NCBI GenBank assembly: GCA_017399405.1
Contig: JAFQCT010000016.1
Span: 124,001-188,000, forward strand
Reading direction: 5' to 3'
Source: Clostridia bacterium
GTDB lineage: Bacteria > Bacillota > Clostridia > Oscillospirales > Acutalibacteraceae
DNA length: 64,000 nt
Below the pieces are notes generated by a model. The model was not told the DNA's origin. It worked only from the letters and a program-made list of their open reading frames with translations, and ran no database searches. Of the stretch, positions 6,890 through 15,318 are shown one piece after another. The position numbers and the translations under genes were made by a program. Every line of letters begins with the position of its first letter. The first letter of the stretch is position 1.

Positions 6890-8982
6890 TGAAAAATAAC
6901 TTTGTGGTAAAGTGCATAGCAGTTGTATTGTTTGCTGTTATGCTCACAACTGCACTTCTGTCAGGTGCGTGTTTGATTTTTGGTTTCGGCTCAGGTGCAT
7001 TTACTGAAAGTGCAAATTGGGATGAAATGAAGAACTCTTTATATAGTGGTCTTACTTGGCGACCAATGTCAGAGATTTACGATAGTGTAGAGCACTACGA
7101 AAAATACGGAAGATACTATGGTAATGATGTTTTATATCACAACTTGTCAGAAAACTTGATGGTTGAAATTAAAGATGATAGTGGCAAAATCATTTATTCA
7201 AATATTGATGAATCGAATATGAGTACTGTGTTCAATAAGCAGGATTACACATTTTCAGTGCTTAAAGAAGAATATCGTAATTCTGAAAATGACCCTAATT
7301 ATGATAATTACTCTAATTATGAAGATGAAGGTATTTTGCACGAAACTTCAGTTTATGATTCTCAGGTTGACCGATATGAAGATAAAACCTATACAATAAC
7401 AATTTGCGTTAAAGAAAATCTTGTTAAAAAAGATGCTTTTTACTATGTCGGCGAACTTTTTGATGCTATTGCAGGTAAACAAATACTGTTCTTTATCTAT
7501 ACAATTCTTTCGTTAGTTGTAGCAGTTGTATTGTTAGTTTTCCTTATGTGTTCTGCAGGACATAAAGCAGATTTTGAAGGAATTTATATATCTAAATTCG
7601 ATAAATTTCCAATAGATATTTTAATTGCTATCTGGGTAGGGCTTACATGGCTTCTTATTTGGGGAGTTGTATCGTTTATAGATTTAGCTTTTTATCAAAT
7701 GGTAACATACAATTATGACCCTACATTGTGGTCAATTGTGCCATTCCTTGCAATACTTTTAGTGTTAGCTGTAGTGCTTGATGCAATACTTCTTGCAATT
7801 CTTTTAATGACAAGTGCAGCACGCTTCAAAACTGAAACATATATTAAATCAAGTTTGATTTATATCGTGCTCAGTTTTGCTTTTAGAATACTCAAAAAAG
7901 TGCTTGTATTTACATTCAAAGTACTCAAAAAGGGTAGTGGTGCAATTTTAAGATTTTGCAAGAGAACACTTCATTTAATCTGGAGTTTTCTTCGTTCCAT
8001 TCCTCTTGTATGGAAAACTGTTGTTTCAGTAATCGCATTTATGTTCATAGAATTCATTATACTTGCACTTGATTGGGGTGAGTGGTGGCCTGCTGCTTGG
8101 ATTTTCAACGGTATTCTTTGTGCAGGAATAATTGCAGTTGCAATTTTACTTAAACGAATAAAAAAAGGTACAGAAGAAATTGCAAAAGGTAATCTTTATA
8201 AGAAAATAAATACAAAATATATGTTCCTTGATATAAAAGACCACGCTATAAATATAAATAATATCAATGATGGTATTGCAAAAGCAGTTGAAGAAAGAAT
8301 GAAATCAGAACGCTTCAAAACAGAGCTTATCACCAATGTTTCACACGACATTAAAACTCCGCTTACTTCAATAATTAACTATGTTGATTTACTTGAAAAA
8401 GAAGAAATCGAAAACGAAACCGCAAAAGAGTATATAGGCGTATTATCTCGTCAATCTGCAAGACTAAAAAAACTTATTGAAGACTTGCTTGAAGCCTCAA
8501 AGGCATCAACAGGTAATATAAATGTAAATCTTACACAACTTGAACTTGGTATTTTGCTTTCACAAGCACTTGGCGAGTATGACGAAAAGTTCTCAAAGAG
8601 TAATTTGCAGGTTATACTTAACAAAACTGACGATTTGTTACTTGTAATGGCAGATAATCGTCATATATGGCGAGTTTTTGATAATATTCTCAACAACATT
8701 GCAAAGTATGCTCAGCCAAACACCCGCGTTTATATCGATGCAAAACGAAATGGCAAAATGGCAGAAATCAGCTTCCGTAACATTTCAAAAGACCCACTTA
8801 ATATTTCAGGTGATGAACTTATGGAACGCTTTGTCCGTGGTGACAGTTCACGAAATACCGAAGGTAGTGGATTAGGGCTTTCAATAGCAAAATCCCTTAC
8901 CGAAGTTCAAAAAGGTAAACTCGATATTCAAATTGACGGTGACCTTTTCAAAGTCCAATTATCATTCCCATTAAGCGAATAG
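6889..8982 (+). CDS. sensor histidine kinase with multiple membrane segments
   Basis: The protein has 697 residues. A first membrane helix (about 8-30) is followed by an extracytoplasmic domain of about 160 acidic, Tyr/Asn-rich residues. Further hydrophobic segments lie near 200-222, 240-263, 280-305, 325-345, 384-402 and 408-426, then a HAMP-like linker. The kinase core has phosphoacceptor His486 in NVSHDIKTPLTS, an N box (WRVFDNILNNIAKYA) and a G box (EGSGLGLSIAKS). All catalytic motifs are intact. It probably phosphorylates the upstream regulator. The middle membrane region is longer than in standard two-helix kinases; the signal is unknown. Confidence 0.93.
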   Translation: MKNNFVVKCIAVVLFAVMLTTALLSGACLIFGFGSGAFTESANWDEMKNSLYSGLTWRPMSEIYDSVEHYEKYGRYYGNDVLYHNLSENLMVEIKDDSGKIIYSNIDESNMSTVFNKQDYTFSVLKEEYRNSENDPNYDNYSNYEDEGILHETSVYDSQVDRYEDKTYTITICVKENLVKKDAFYYVGELFDAIAGKQILFFIYTILSLVVAVVLLVFLMCSAGHKADFEGIYISKFDKFPIDILIAIWVGLTWLLIWGVVSFIDLAFYQMVTYNYDPTLWSIVPFLAILLVLAVVLDAILLAILLMTSAARFKTETYIKSSLIYIVLSFAFRILKKVLVFTFKVLKKGSGAILRFCKRTLHLIWSFLRSIPLVWKTVVSVIAFMFIEFIILALDWGEWWPAAWIFNGILCAGIIAVAILLKRIKKGTEEIAKGNLYKKINTKYMFLDIKDHAININNINDGIAKAVEERMKSERFKTELITNVSHDIKTPLTSIINYVDLLEKEEIENETAKEYIGVLSRQSARLKKLIEDLLEASKASTGNINVNLTQLELGILLSQALGEYDEKFSKSNLQVILNKTDDLLLVMADNRHIWRVFDNILNNIAKYAQPNTRVYIDAKRNGKMAEISFRNISKDPLNISGDELMERFVRGDSSRNTEGSGLGLSIAKSLTEVQKGKLDIQIDGDLFKVQLSFPLSE

Positions 8983-8996
8983 ACAATATAGGTAGT

Positions 8997-9024
8997 TGTC
9001 ATTCTGAGCGTAGCGAAGAATCTC
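8997..9024. repeat. REP-like interspersed palindromic element
   Basis: The short element carries ATTCTGAGCGTAGCGAAGAAT, an imperfect palindrome with ATTCT/AGAAT arms, flanked by TGTC and CTC. From memory, near-identical sequences with this core occur as dispersed intergenic repeats in many unrelated bacterial genomes. Only one copy is seen in this window. It lies between the kinase gene and the shared terminator. The copy number in the genome cannot be judged here. Confidence 0.6.
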
Positions 9025-9032
9025 AAAAAATC

Positions 9033-9066
9033 AACGCACTCAACTATAATCTGTTGGGTGCGTTTT
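9033..9066. terminator. bidirectional terminator between the kinase and YjbR-like genes
   Basis: A 12-base-pair stem (AACGCACTCAAC/GTTGGGTGCGTT, one G-U pair) has T-rich sequence on both strands and lies between convergent genes. Confidence 0.85.
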
Positions 9067-9067
9067 A

Positions 9068-9439
9068 CTATTCTTCATTCAATTTTTTCTGCAAATACTT
9101 TGGCAATTTTCCAACAACAACCGAATAACTATGGTCAATCATTTCAAATATTATTTCATCAGGAACTGACCCATCTAACGGAAATGTATTGAAATAAGGT
9201 TGTTGAACAGGCGGGCAATGATAACCTCTTACAACAATATCGGGGAATATTTGCCTATAAAACTGACCTGTCATAGCATCACATTTTAAGGTAATTATAT
9301 CTTTACCTTTTAATTGAAAAAATTGTGCAAAAATTTTGTTTTCAACTTTGATTATTTCAGAATCGGGACCGAATGGATGGTCGACATAAGCACCATTTTT
9401 ATCAAGGCAATACTCGATTAGTTCTTGTGGAGTTTTCAT
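9068..9439 (-). CDS. MmcQ/YjbR-family protein
   Basis: This 123-residue protein of the MmcQ/YjbR family shows the N-terminal block YCLDKNGAYVDHPFGPD, the KxxxKxF-like strand KVENKIFAQFF and the ending YLQKKL. The family has a CyaY-like/double-wing fold; some members are annotated as DNA-binding, but the role is not established. Its ATG overlaps the stop of trmL in an ATGA junction, so the two genes are co-transcribed on the minus strand. Confidence 0.85.
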   Translation of the reverse strand: MKTPQELIEYCLDKNGAYVDHPFGPDSEIIKVENKIFAQFFQLKGKDIITLKCDAMTGQFYRQIFPDIVVRGYHCPPVQQPYFNTFPLDGSVPDEIIFEMIDHSYSVVVGKLPKYLQKKLNEE

Positions 9440-9942
9440 TGTTGGTCGCTCCAGTTATAATTTCTCAATTCTCCACTTTCAAGCAGTTGTGGGTAATCCC
9501 ATTGTCTTAATGTTTCATAAACTCCAATCGCAACTGCATTTGAAAGATTAAGACTTCTTGCCTCGTCAATCATTGGTATCCTCACACATCTTTCAGCATT
9601 CTCAAAAAGCAGTTTTTCAGGAAGTCCTGCAGTTTCTTTGCCAAATACAAGATATGTATTATCAGGGTATTTTACATCAGAATGTCTTTTCTGTGCCTTT
9701 GTTGAAAAATAGAAAAAGTTTCCACCCTGATTTTTTGCAAAAAATTCCTCAAGAGAATCATAATAGGTAATATCAAGTAAATACCAGTAATCAAGTCCCG
9801 CTCTTTTAAGTTTTTTGTCATCAGGAGTAAATCCCATTTTACCAACAAGATGAAGTCTTGCACCTGTTGCAGCACAAGTTCTTGCTACATTACCTGTATT
9901 TTGTGGAATTTCAGGCTCAACCATTACAATATTAAGTGTCAT
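9436..9942 (-). CDS. trmL: tRNA (cytidine/uridine-34-2'-O)-methyltransferase TrmL
   Basis: A 168-residue SPOUT (trefoil-knot) methyltransferase that methylates the ribose of the wobble nucleotide of certain leucine tRNAs. Family motifs are VEPEIPQNTGNVARTCAATG at the N-terminus, YLVFGKETAGLPE in the middle and IPMIDEARSLNLSNAVAI near the C-terminus, which form the S-adenosylmethionine-binding knot. Length is typical. The start at 9942 has AAGGTGAT close upstream; an upstream in-frame GTG overlaps that site. Confidence 0.94.
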   Translation of the reverse strand: MTLNIVMVEPEIPQNTGNVARTCAATGARLHLVGKMGFTPDDKKLKRAGLDYWYLLDITYYDSLEEFFAKNQGGNFFYFSTKAQKRHSDVKYPDNTYLVFGKETAGLPEKLLFENAERCVRIPMIDEARSLNLSNAVAIGVYETLRQWDYPQLLESGELRNYNWSDQQ

Positions 9943-9963
9943 ACATATCACCTTAAAATTTAA

Positions 9964-9993
9964 TTTCTAAAATTATAATAACATTTTTAGAAA
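9964..9993. promoter_or_regulatory. AT-rich inverted repeat over the trmL promoter
   Basis: TTTCTAAAA and TTTTAGAAA form a perfect 9-base inverted repeat with a 12-base spacer, just upstream of trmL. It contains the probable minus-strand -10 region (TATTAT/TATAAT) with TTGAAA upstream at about 16-19 bases. Such AT-rich palindromes can arise by chance. Confidence 0.4.
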
Positions 9994-10045
9994 CAATTTC
10001 AAAGTGATTTTATTAATTTTTTTATTTCTTTTTCAAAAAATATTG

Positions 10046-10078
10046 TTGCTCACAAAAAATGATTTATGAGCAATTTTT
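10046..10078 (+). terminator. terminator-like hairpin in the leader of the 59-residue protein gene
   Basis: TTGCTCA and TGAGCAA form a perfect 7-base stem with a 14-base loop, followed directly by five T. It lies 19 bases before the start codon of the next gene, where it could attenuate transcription, but no competing antiterminator stem is obvious. Confidence 0.4.
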
Positions 10079-10096
10079 ATAAAAGGAGGAAGAAAA

Positions 10097-10276
10097 ATGG
10101 ATAACAAAAATGTAGCAAAAGCAATAGGTGCAGGTATGCTTGCAGGTACAGCAGCTATGGCTGTAACAGGCTCAATGACAAACAAGACAACTAAAAAGAA
10201 GATGAAGAAAACTGCAAAAAAGGCTATGGATACAGTTAACAATGTAGTTGACAATGTGAATAAAATGATGAACTAA
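10097..10276 (+). CDS. small protein, 59 residues, hydrophobic N-half and basic helix
   Basis: An unassigned 59-residue protein. The first half is small-residue-rich (VAKAIGAGMLAGTAAMAVTGS), suggesting a membrane-inserting or glycine-zipper helix. The second half is a lysine-rich helix with KKKMKKTAKKAMDTVNNVV. The pattern resembles YtxH-like or CsbD-like small stress proteins but is too short for a firm call. A strong AAAGGAGGA ribosome binding site lies 8 bases before the ATG, which makes it a convincing gene. The deacetylase gene begins 10 bases after its stop and lacks a good site of its own, so coupling is likely. Confidence 0.7.
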   Translation: MDNKNVAKAIGAGMLAGTAAMAVTGSMTNKTTKKKMKKTAKKAMDTVNNVVDNVNKMMN

Positions 10277-10286
10277 GTGAGTCAAT

Positions 10287-11171
10287 ATGAAATATTTTAT
10301 TAAAATAATTTGTCTTACTTTGTGTCTTACAATGCTTACTTCTTGTAAGCGAATGACTATTCCACAATATGAAACAATAACAGAAAGCACAACCGAAATT
10401 ACAACTGAAGAGCAGACAAAATCACCTGAAACAACCGTAACCCCTGAACCTATGGCAGAAAAAGTGTTTTCAACCAAAAAAATTGCCCACAGTTATGGTG
10501 TTGCAAAAAATGGTGTAGCAAATGAGATTTCAATAAATGCTCAAAAGTTTTTTGAAACCAACGGATTTAACGCATTTTGTCTTGATACAAAATCAAAAGA
10601 AAAAGTATTATATTTAACTTTCGATTGTGGCTATGAAAATGGCTATACTTCAAAAATCCTTGATACTCTTAAAGAGAAAAATGTAAATGCAGCCTTTTTC
10701 TGCACTTTGCCACAAGTCAAAGAAAATCCTGACCTTATAAGAAGAATGATTGACGAAGGTCATATTGTAGGTAACCATTCAGTAACTCATCCGTCTTTTG
10801 CAGAAATTAGTATAGAACAGATGACACAAGAAGTTAAAGGTATGGAAGAATATTTGCAAAAAAACTTTAACTATAGCGAGCCGTATTTTAGATTTCCAAA
10901 AGGTGAGTATAGTGAGGTAGCATTAAATCAACTTAATAAATTAGGTTATACCTGTGTTTTTTGGTCATCTGCTTATGCGGATTGGGATTTGAATAATCAA
11001 AAGGGCAAAGATTATGCTTATGAAAAAGTGATTTCACGACTTCATCCGGGGTCTGTAATACTTTTGCATTCAGTTTCACCCGATAACGCAAACGCTTTAC
11101 CTGAAATAATTGACGAGGCAAGACGACAAGGATATAAATTTGTGTCATTAAGAGATTATCAACAAAATTAG
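10287..11171 (+). CDS. pdaA: PdaA-like polysaccharide deacetylase, probable lipoprotein
   Basis: A 294-residue NodB-homology deacetylase. The N-terminus is a lipoprotein-like signal with a lipobox at LTSC (Cys20), then a Thr-rich linker to about residue 55. The catalytic domain has TFDCGYENGYT (family motif with Asp), NHSVTHPSF (metal-binding His pair), FRFPKGEYS and LHPGSVILLHSVS. The GYENGYT and WDLNNQKGKDYA blocks match PdaA, which de-N-acetylates muramic acid to build the muramic-delta-lactam of spore cortex. The next gene is a spore protein, consistent with that role. The normal TFDDG is TFDCG here; in PdaA the second position is also not Asp. Confidence 0.85.
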   Translation: MKYFIKIICLTLCLTMLTSCKRMTIPQYETITESTTEITTEEQTKSPETTVTPEPMAEKVFSTKKIAHSYGVAKNGVANEISINAQKFFETNGFNAFCLDTKSKEKVLYLTFDCGYENGYTSKILDTLKEKNVNAAFFCTLPQVKENPDLIRRMIDEGHIVGNHSVTHPSFAEISIEQMTQEVKGMEEYLQKNFNYSEPYFRFPKGEYSEVALNQLNKLGYTCVFWSSAYADWDLNNQKGKDYAYEKVISRLHPGSVILLHSVSPDNANALPEIIDEARRQGYKFVSLRDYQQN

Positions 11172-11265
11172 CAAAAATTTTCAATAATAATATACAGAAT
11201 AAAGTCAAAAATACTACTGCAAACGCAATTGATATAAAAAATTAATTGATAAGGGGTGTATTCAG

Positions 11266-11460
11266 ATGTCAAGAGGTAATAAGAATGTAGTACCAGAAGC
11301 TCGTGAAGCTCTTAACCGTTTCAAGATGGAAGCTGCTTCTGAAGTAGGCGTAAATCTTAAACAGGGCTACAACGGTGACCTTACTTCAAAGCAGGCAGGT
11401 TCTGTTGGCGGTCAGATGGTTAAAAAGATGATTAAGTCATACGAAGAAAATATGAAATAA
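11266..11460 (+). CDS. alpha/beta-type small acid-soluble spore protein
   Basis: The protein has 64 residues and binds and protects spore DNA. Family features are ALNRFKMEAASEVG, which contains the GPR cleavage site, and the C-terminal helix LTSKQAGSVGGQMVKKMIKSYE. It is the expected substrate of the protease encoded at 1800-2666. An AAGGGGTGT ribosome binding site precedes the ATG and a strong terminator follows. A sigma-G promoter is expected but not clearly readable in the 94-base gap upstream. Confidence 0.96.
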   Translation: MSRGNKNVVPEAREALNRFKMEAASEVGVNLKQGYNGDLTSKQAGSVGGQMVKKMIKSYEENMK

Positions 11461-11478
11461 CCTAACTTCTGAATTAAA

Positions 11479-11514
11479 AGAGCCCGACGGGAATACCTGT
11501 CGGGTTCTGTTTTT
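11479..11514 (+). terminator. strong intrinsic terminator after the SASP gene
   Basis: A 13-base-pair GC-rich stem with two G-U pairs and an AATA loop, followed by GTTTTT. Confidence 0.92.
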
Positions 11515-11551
11515 AACTGAAAAATAAATTGAAAAAATATTCAAAAAACTA

Positions 11552-11580
11552 TTGGAAAATCTGACATTATGATATATAAT
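11552..11580 (+). promoter_or_regulatory. sigma-A promoter of the hprK operon
   Basis: TTGGAA and TATAAT are separated by 17 bases, 38 bases before the hprK start. Confidence 0.78.
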
Positions 11581-11617
11581 ATATTAAATATTATCATTAT
11601 AAGGGGAGGTAGGCGTT

Positions 11618-12586
11618 TTGGCTTCAAAATATTCAGTTTCTTTAGAGAAAATCATTAACGAATTTGGCCTTGAAACAATATATTTACCTTGTGATGCGTC
11701 TGAACTTTCAATTACTTCTCAAGAGGTTAACAGACCCGGTCTTTTACTTGCAGGTAATGATAAATACTTCGACCCTGCAAGAGTACAGTATCTTGGTTTT
11801 TCAGAGTTCGAGTTTGTAAAATCATTTACAAAAGAAGAACAACTTGAATGTATGGACAGACTTTTCAGTAAACAACCATCAGTTGTAATTATTACAAGAA
11901 GTATGGAACCGCTTGACGGTATGGTTGAGGCAGCACAAAAATATAAAGTTCCTATTTTAAGAACTGCCGAAGCAACATCTGCAAGTATGTCAACGCTCAT
12001 CTACTTCCTTGGAACAGCACTTGCTCCTCGCATTACCCGTCACGGTGTGCTTGTTGAAGTTTATGGTGAAGGTGTTTTGATTGTTGGTGACAGTGGTGTT
12101 GGTAAAAGCGAAACTGCAATAGAACTTATTAAACGCGGTCACCGTCTTATTGCTGATGATGCAGTTGAAATCAGAAAAGCCTCTGCAAAAACTCTTGTAG
12201 GCTCTGCACCTGATAACATTCGTCATTTTATTGAACTTCGAGGAATAGGAATTATTAACGCTCGTCGTATTTTTGGTATGGGTGCTGTTAAACTTACTGA
12301 AAAAATCAATATGGTTATTCAACTTGAACCTTGGGATAGTACAAAGGTATATGACCGTATGGGGCTTGATAATGAATACATAACTATTATGGATGTTAAA
12401 ATCCCATTAACAGTTGTTCCCGTTAAACCTGGTCGAAATCTTGCAGTTATTATTGAGTGTGCTGCAATGAATAACAGACAAAAGAAAATGGGCTATAACG
12501 CGGCTCGTGAGCTTCTTCATCATCTCGGTATGGATGAGGGCTATGAGCCAAAAGCAAAAGAAATAGATATCTGGCAGAATTATTGA
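11618..12586 (+). CDS. hprK: HPr kinase/phosphorylase
   Basis: A 322-residue bifunctional enzyme that phosphorylates Ser46 of HPr and removes the phosphate, controlling carbon catabolite repression and sugar transport. The N-terminal domain (about 1-130) is followed by the catalytic P-loop GDSGVGKS at residues 157-164, the DDAVEIRK segment and the signature ELRGIGIINARR near 208. The start is a TTG preceded by GGGGAGGT. It leads a tightly spaced run of nine genes, and hprK next to murB-rapZ-whiA is a common clostridial arrangement. Confidence 0.97.
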   Translation: MASKYSVSLEKIINEFGLETIYLPCDASELSITSQEVNRPGLLLAGNDKYFDPARVQYLGFSEFEFVKSFTKEEQLECMDRLFSKQPSVVIITRSMEPLDGMVEAAQKYKVPILRTAEATSASMSTLIYFLGTALAPRITRHGVLVEVYGEGVLIVGDSGVGKSETAIELIKRGHRLIADDAVEIRKASAKTLVGSAPDNIRHFIELRGIGIINARRIFGMGAVKLTEKINMVIQLEPWDSTKVYDRMGLDNEYITIMDVKIPLTVVPVKPGRNLAVIIECAAMNNRQKKMGYNAARELLHHLGMDEGYEPKAKEIDIWQNY

Positions 12587-12604
12587 TTGAGAGAGGGTAT
12601 TTGA

Positions 12605-13510
12605 GTGTATAACGAAATCGCATTATTTGCTGAAAAATGTGGTGCAACGGTTATTAAAGACGCACCTATGAAAAAATATACAAGTTTCAGATGTGGCGGT
12701 AATGCAAGTGTTCTCGTTATACCTAATTCAGTTGATTGCCTTAAACAAATAATTGATTTTTGCAATTCAAAAAGTATTAAACCTTTGATTATCGGTAATG
12801 GCTCTAATCTTTTGGTTACTGATAATGGCATTAACGGTGTTGTTATAAAAATTGGTTCAGATATTTCAAAAATTGAACTTTTAGACGAAACAACAATTCG
12901 TTGTGAAGCGGGTGCTTCCCTTAAATCTCTTTGTATGTTTGCTCTTGAAAACTCACTATCAGGCCTTGAATTTGCTTATGGTATTCCGGGAACTCTTGGC
13001 GGTGCGGTTTATATGAATGCAGGTGCTTATGGGGGAGAAATGAAAGATGTTCTTATTTCTACTACTCATATTGATTCAAATGGTGACTTCGGTGAGTTGA
13101 CACAAGAAAATCTTAATTTAATATATCGTGGCAGTGCTTATACGGATAATGATTATATAATAGTTTCAGCAGTTATGAAACTTAAAAAGGCTGACAAAAA
13201 AGATATAAAAGAGGCTATGGATGATAAACTTCAAAGAAGAAAAGATAAACAACCTCTTGAATACGGTAGTGCAGGTAGCACTTTCAAACGCCCGACAGGG
13301 TATTTTGCAGGTGCGTTAATTGAACAAAGCGGACTTAAAGGCTATACGGTAGGCGGTGCACAAGTCAGCGAAAAACACGCAGGATTTGTAATCAATAAAA
13401 ACAACGCAACATCAACTGATGTAATAAATCTTATCCGTGATGTGCAAAGAATCGTGTATGAAAAACACGGTGTAATGCTTGAAACAGAAGTTAAAATTAT
13501 AGGGGAGTGA
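12605..13510 (+). CDS. murB: UDP-N-acetylenolpyruvoylglucosamine reductase
   Basis: A 301-residue FAD enzyme that reduces UDP-GlcNAc-enolpyruvate to UDP-MurNAc, the second committed step of peptidoglycan synthesis. Visible are the FAD-binding start KKYTSFRCGG, IIGNGSNLLV, the SGLEFAYGIPGTLGGAVYMNAGAYG block and the C-terminal GSTFKRP motif with the catalytic Ser and the final Glu region. Type II MurB length. The start is GTG with GAGAGAGGG upstream. The next gene follows after 6 bases. Confidence 0.97.
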   Translation: MYNEIALFAEKCGATVIKDAPMKKYTSFRCGGNASVLVIPNSVDCLKQIIDFCNSKSIKPLIIGNGSNLLVTDNGINGVVIKIGSDISKIELLDETTIRCEAGASLKSLCMFALENSLSGLEFAYGIPGTLGGAVYMNAGAYGGEMKDVLISTTHIDSNGDFGELTQENLNLIYRGSAYTDNDYIIVSAVMKLKKADKKDIKEAMDDKLQRRKDKQPLEYGSAGSTFKRPTGYFAGALIEQSGLKGYTVGGAQVSEKHAGFVINKNNATSTDVINLIRDVQRIVYEKHGVMLETEVKIIGE

Positions 13511-13516
13511 GTTAAA

Positions 13517-14377
13517 ATGCAACTTGTCATTGTAACAGGTATGTCTGGTGCAGGTAAATCAAGAGTTATTGACAATCTTGAAGATATCGGATTTTTCTGC
13601 GTTGATAATATGACACCTAAACTTATCCCTACATTTGTGCAACTTCTCAAGGATTCCGCCGAAGTGCGTGAAAAAGTTGCAATAGTTGCTGATATTCGTC
13701 TTGGCGGTTCATTTTCTCACTTATTTAATGCAATCGAAGAACTTAAAAAAATGGATTGCAATTACAAAATCTTGTTTATAGATGCAGATAATGAAGTTAT
13801 TTTAAGACGATATCAGGAAACTCGTAGAAAACATCCGTTACTTAATTACGATGACTCTCACAGTTTGCAAGAGATTATTGTAAAAGAGCGTGAAATACTT
13901 AAAAAGGCAAGAGATATTGCAGATTATGTCATTGATACATCTTTGATTTCAACAAGCCAGTTAAAAGAAAGAGTATCAAAGCTGTTTGTCGATGATATTT
14001 CATCAACATTAAAGGTCAATGTTGTATCATTTGGCTTTAAGTATGGTGCACCAAAAGATTCCGATTTGGTTTTTGATGTACGCTGTTTGCCAAATCCGTT
14101 TTATGTTCCAGAATTGAAACATCACACTGGTCTTGAAGCACCTGTGCGTGATTATGTTATGAGTTTTAGAGAGGCACAGGATTTAGAACCAAAACTTCTT
14201 GACCTTATAAACTATTTAGTTCCTCTTTACAGAACAGAGGGTAAAAGTCAGGTGACAATTTCTGTAGGTTGCACAGGCGGTAAACACCGTTCAGTTGTTT
14301 TTGCAGAAATTATTTATAATTCTATTAAAGAAAAAGGATTTAATGTTTCGGTTTATCATAGAGATATTACAAGATAA
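13517..14377 (+). CDS. rapZ: RapZ/YvcJ nucleotide-binding protein
   Basis: A 286-residue P-loop protein with GMSGAGKS at residues 8-15 and a C-terminal domain containing VSFGFKYGAP, FDVRCLPNP and SVGCTGGKHRSV. Escherichia coli RapZ is an adapter for RNase E and glucosamine-6-phosphate sensing; Gram-positive YvcJ binds and hydrolyses GTP/ATP and affects competence, so the role here is inferred. It lies between murB and whiA. Confidence 0.95.
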   Translation: MQLVIVTGMSGAGKSRVIDNLEDIGFFCVDNMTPKLIPTFVQLLKDSAEVREKVAIVADIRLGGSFSHLFNAIEELKKMDCNYKILFIDADNEVILRRYQETRRKHPLLNYDDSHSLQEIIVKEREILKKARDIADYVIDTSLISTSQLKERVSKLFVDDISSTLKVNVVSFGFKYGAPKDSDLVFDVRCLPNPFYVPELKHHTGLEAPVRDYVMSFREAQDLEPKLLDLINYLVPLYRTEGKSQVTISVGCTGGKHRSVVFAEIIYNSIKEKGFNVSVYHRDITR

Positions 14378-14389
14378 AGGGTTTTTAAT

Positions 14390-15292
14390 ATGTCTTTTTC
14401 AGCAAATGTAAAAAATGAAATATTAAGTGCAGAACTTGAAAACGATTGTTGCCGTCACGCTTTTGCATACGGAATGATGCTTTTTTCAAGAGCGTTTTCG
14501 TCTTATGATATGTCTATTCTTACAGAAAACAGCGGAGTTGCTGAAAAATACCTTGAGTTGACAAAATCTGTTTGTGGTGTAACACCACAACTTATTAAAA
14601 CAGAGGCAGGCAAATTCAAAGTTGAGGTTACAAGCAAAGATGAACGCCTAAAGGTGCTTGAAACCTTTGGTTATGATAAAAAAAGTGGAGCGTTAAGGCT
14701 TAATTGGAGTAATTTTTCTGACGAATGTTGCAAAACTGCATTTCTTCAAGGTGTGTTTCTTACTTGCGGTACAATAAATGACCCTAATAAAAATTATCAT
14801 ATGGAGTTTGTTGTGCCATATCTTAATTTAAGTCGTGACCTAAAATTATTTATAAATGATTATGACCAGTTATCCGTTGAGCCTAAAAGTATTGTAAGAA
14901 ACTCAAACCATGTTATTTATTTCAAAGATAGTGAAGCTATTGAAGATTTGCTGACAGTTATGGGGGCAGTAAATTCTTCTCTTGAAATTATGGGCGTTAA
15001 AATGTATAAAGATATGCGTAATAATGTCAATCGAAAACTTAATTTTGAAAATGCAAATTTTGATAAAACAATTGACGCATCTTCAAAACAGATTGACGCT
15101 ATTTTACATATAAAAAAGACAGTAGGGCTTTCATATTTGTCTGATGACCTTCGTGAAGTCGCAGAGTTGAGAATTGAAAATCCCGATATGTCTTTGCGTG
15201 AACTTGGTAGTCTTTTAAGTGTGCCGATTTCTCGTTCAGGTGTAAATCACAGACTTGCAAAAATTTGCAGTATTGCTAAACAGATAAAATAG
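14390..15292 (+). CDS. whiA: sporulation/cell-division regulator WhiA
   Basis: A 300-residue DNA-binding protein with an N-terminal LAGLIDADG-like domain that has lost catalysis. It shows LENDCCRHAFAYGM near residue 15, AFLQGVFLTCGTINDP near 118 and YHMEFV. The C-terminal helix-turn-helix has LREVAELRIENPDMSLRELG and HRLAKI. It influences division and chromosome segregation in Bacillus and sporulation in Streptomyces. The gluconeogenesis factor gene yvcK (glmR), usually between rapZ and whiA, is absent: the gap is only 12 bases. Confidence 0.96.
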   Translation: MSFSANVKNEILSAELENDCCRHAFAYGMMLFSRAFSSYDMSILTENSGVAEKYLELTKSVCGVTPQLIKTEAGKFKVEVTSKDERLKVLETFGYDKKSGALRLNWSNFSDECCKTAFLQGVFLTCGTINDPNKNYHMEFVVPYLNLSRDLKLFINDYDQLSVEPKSIVRNSNHVIYFKDSEAIEDLLTVMGAVNSSLEIMGVKMYKDMRNNVNRKLNFENANFDKTIDASSKQIDAILHIKKTVGLSYLSDDLREVAELRIENPDMSLRELGSLLSVPISRSGVNHRLAKICSIAKQIK

Positions 15293-15318
15293 TTACAGGA
15301 TTTTTAAGGGTGATAAAG

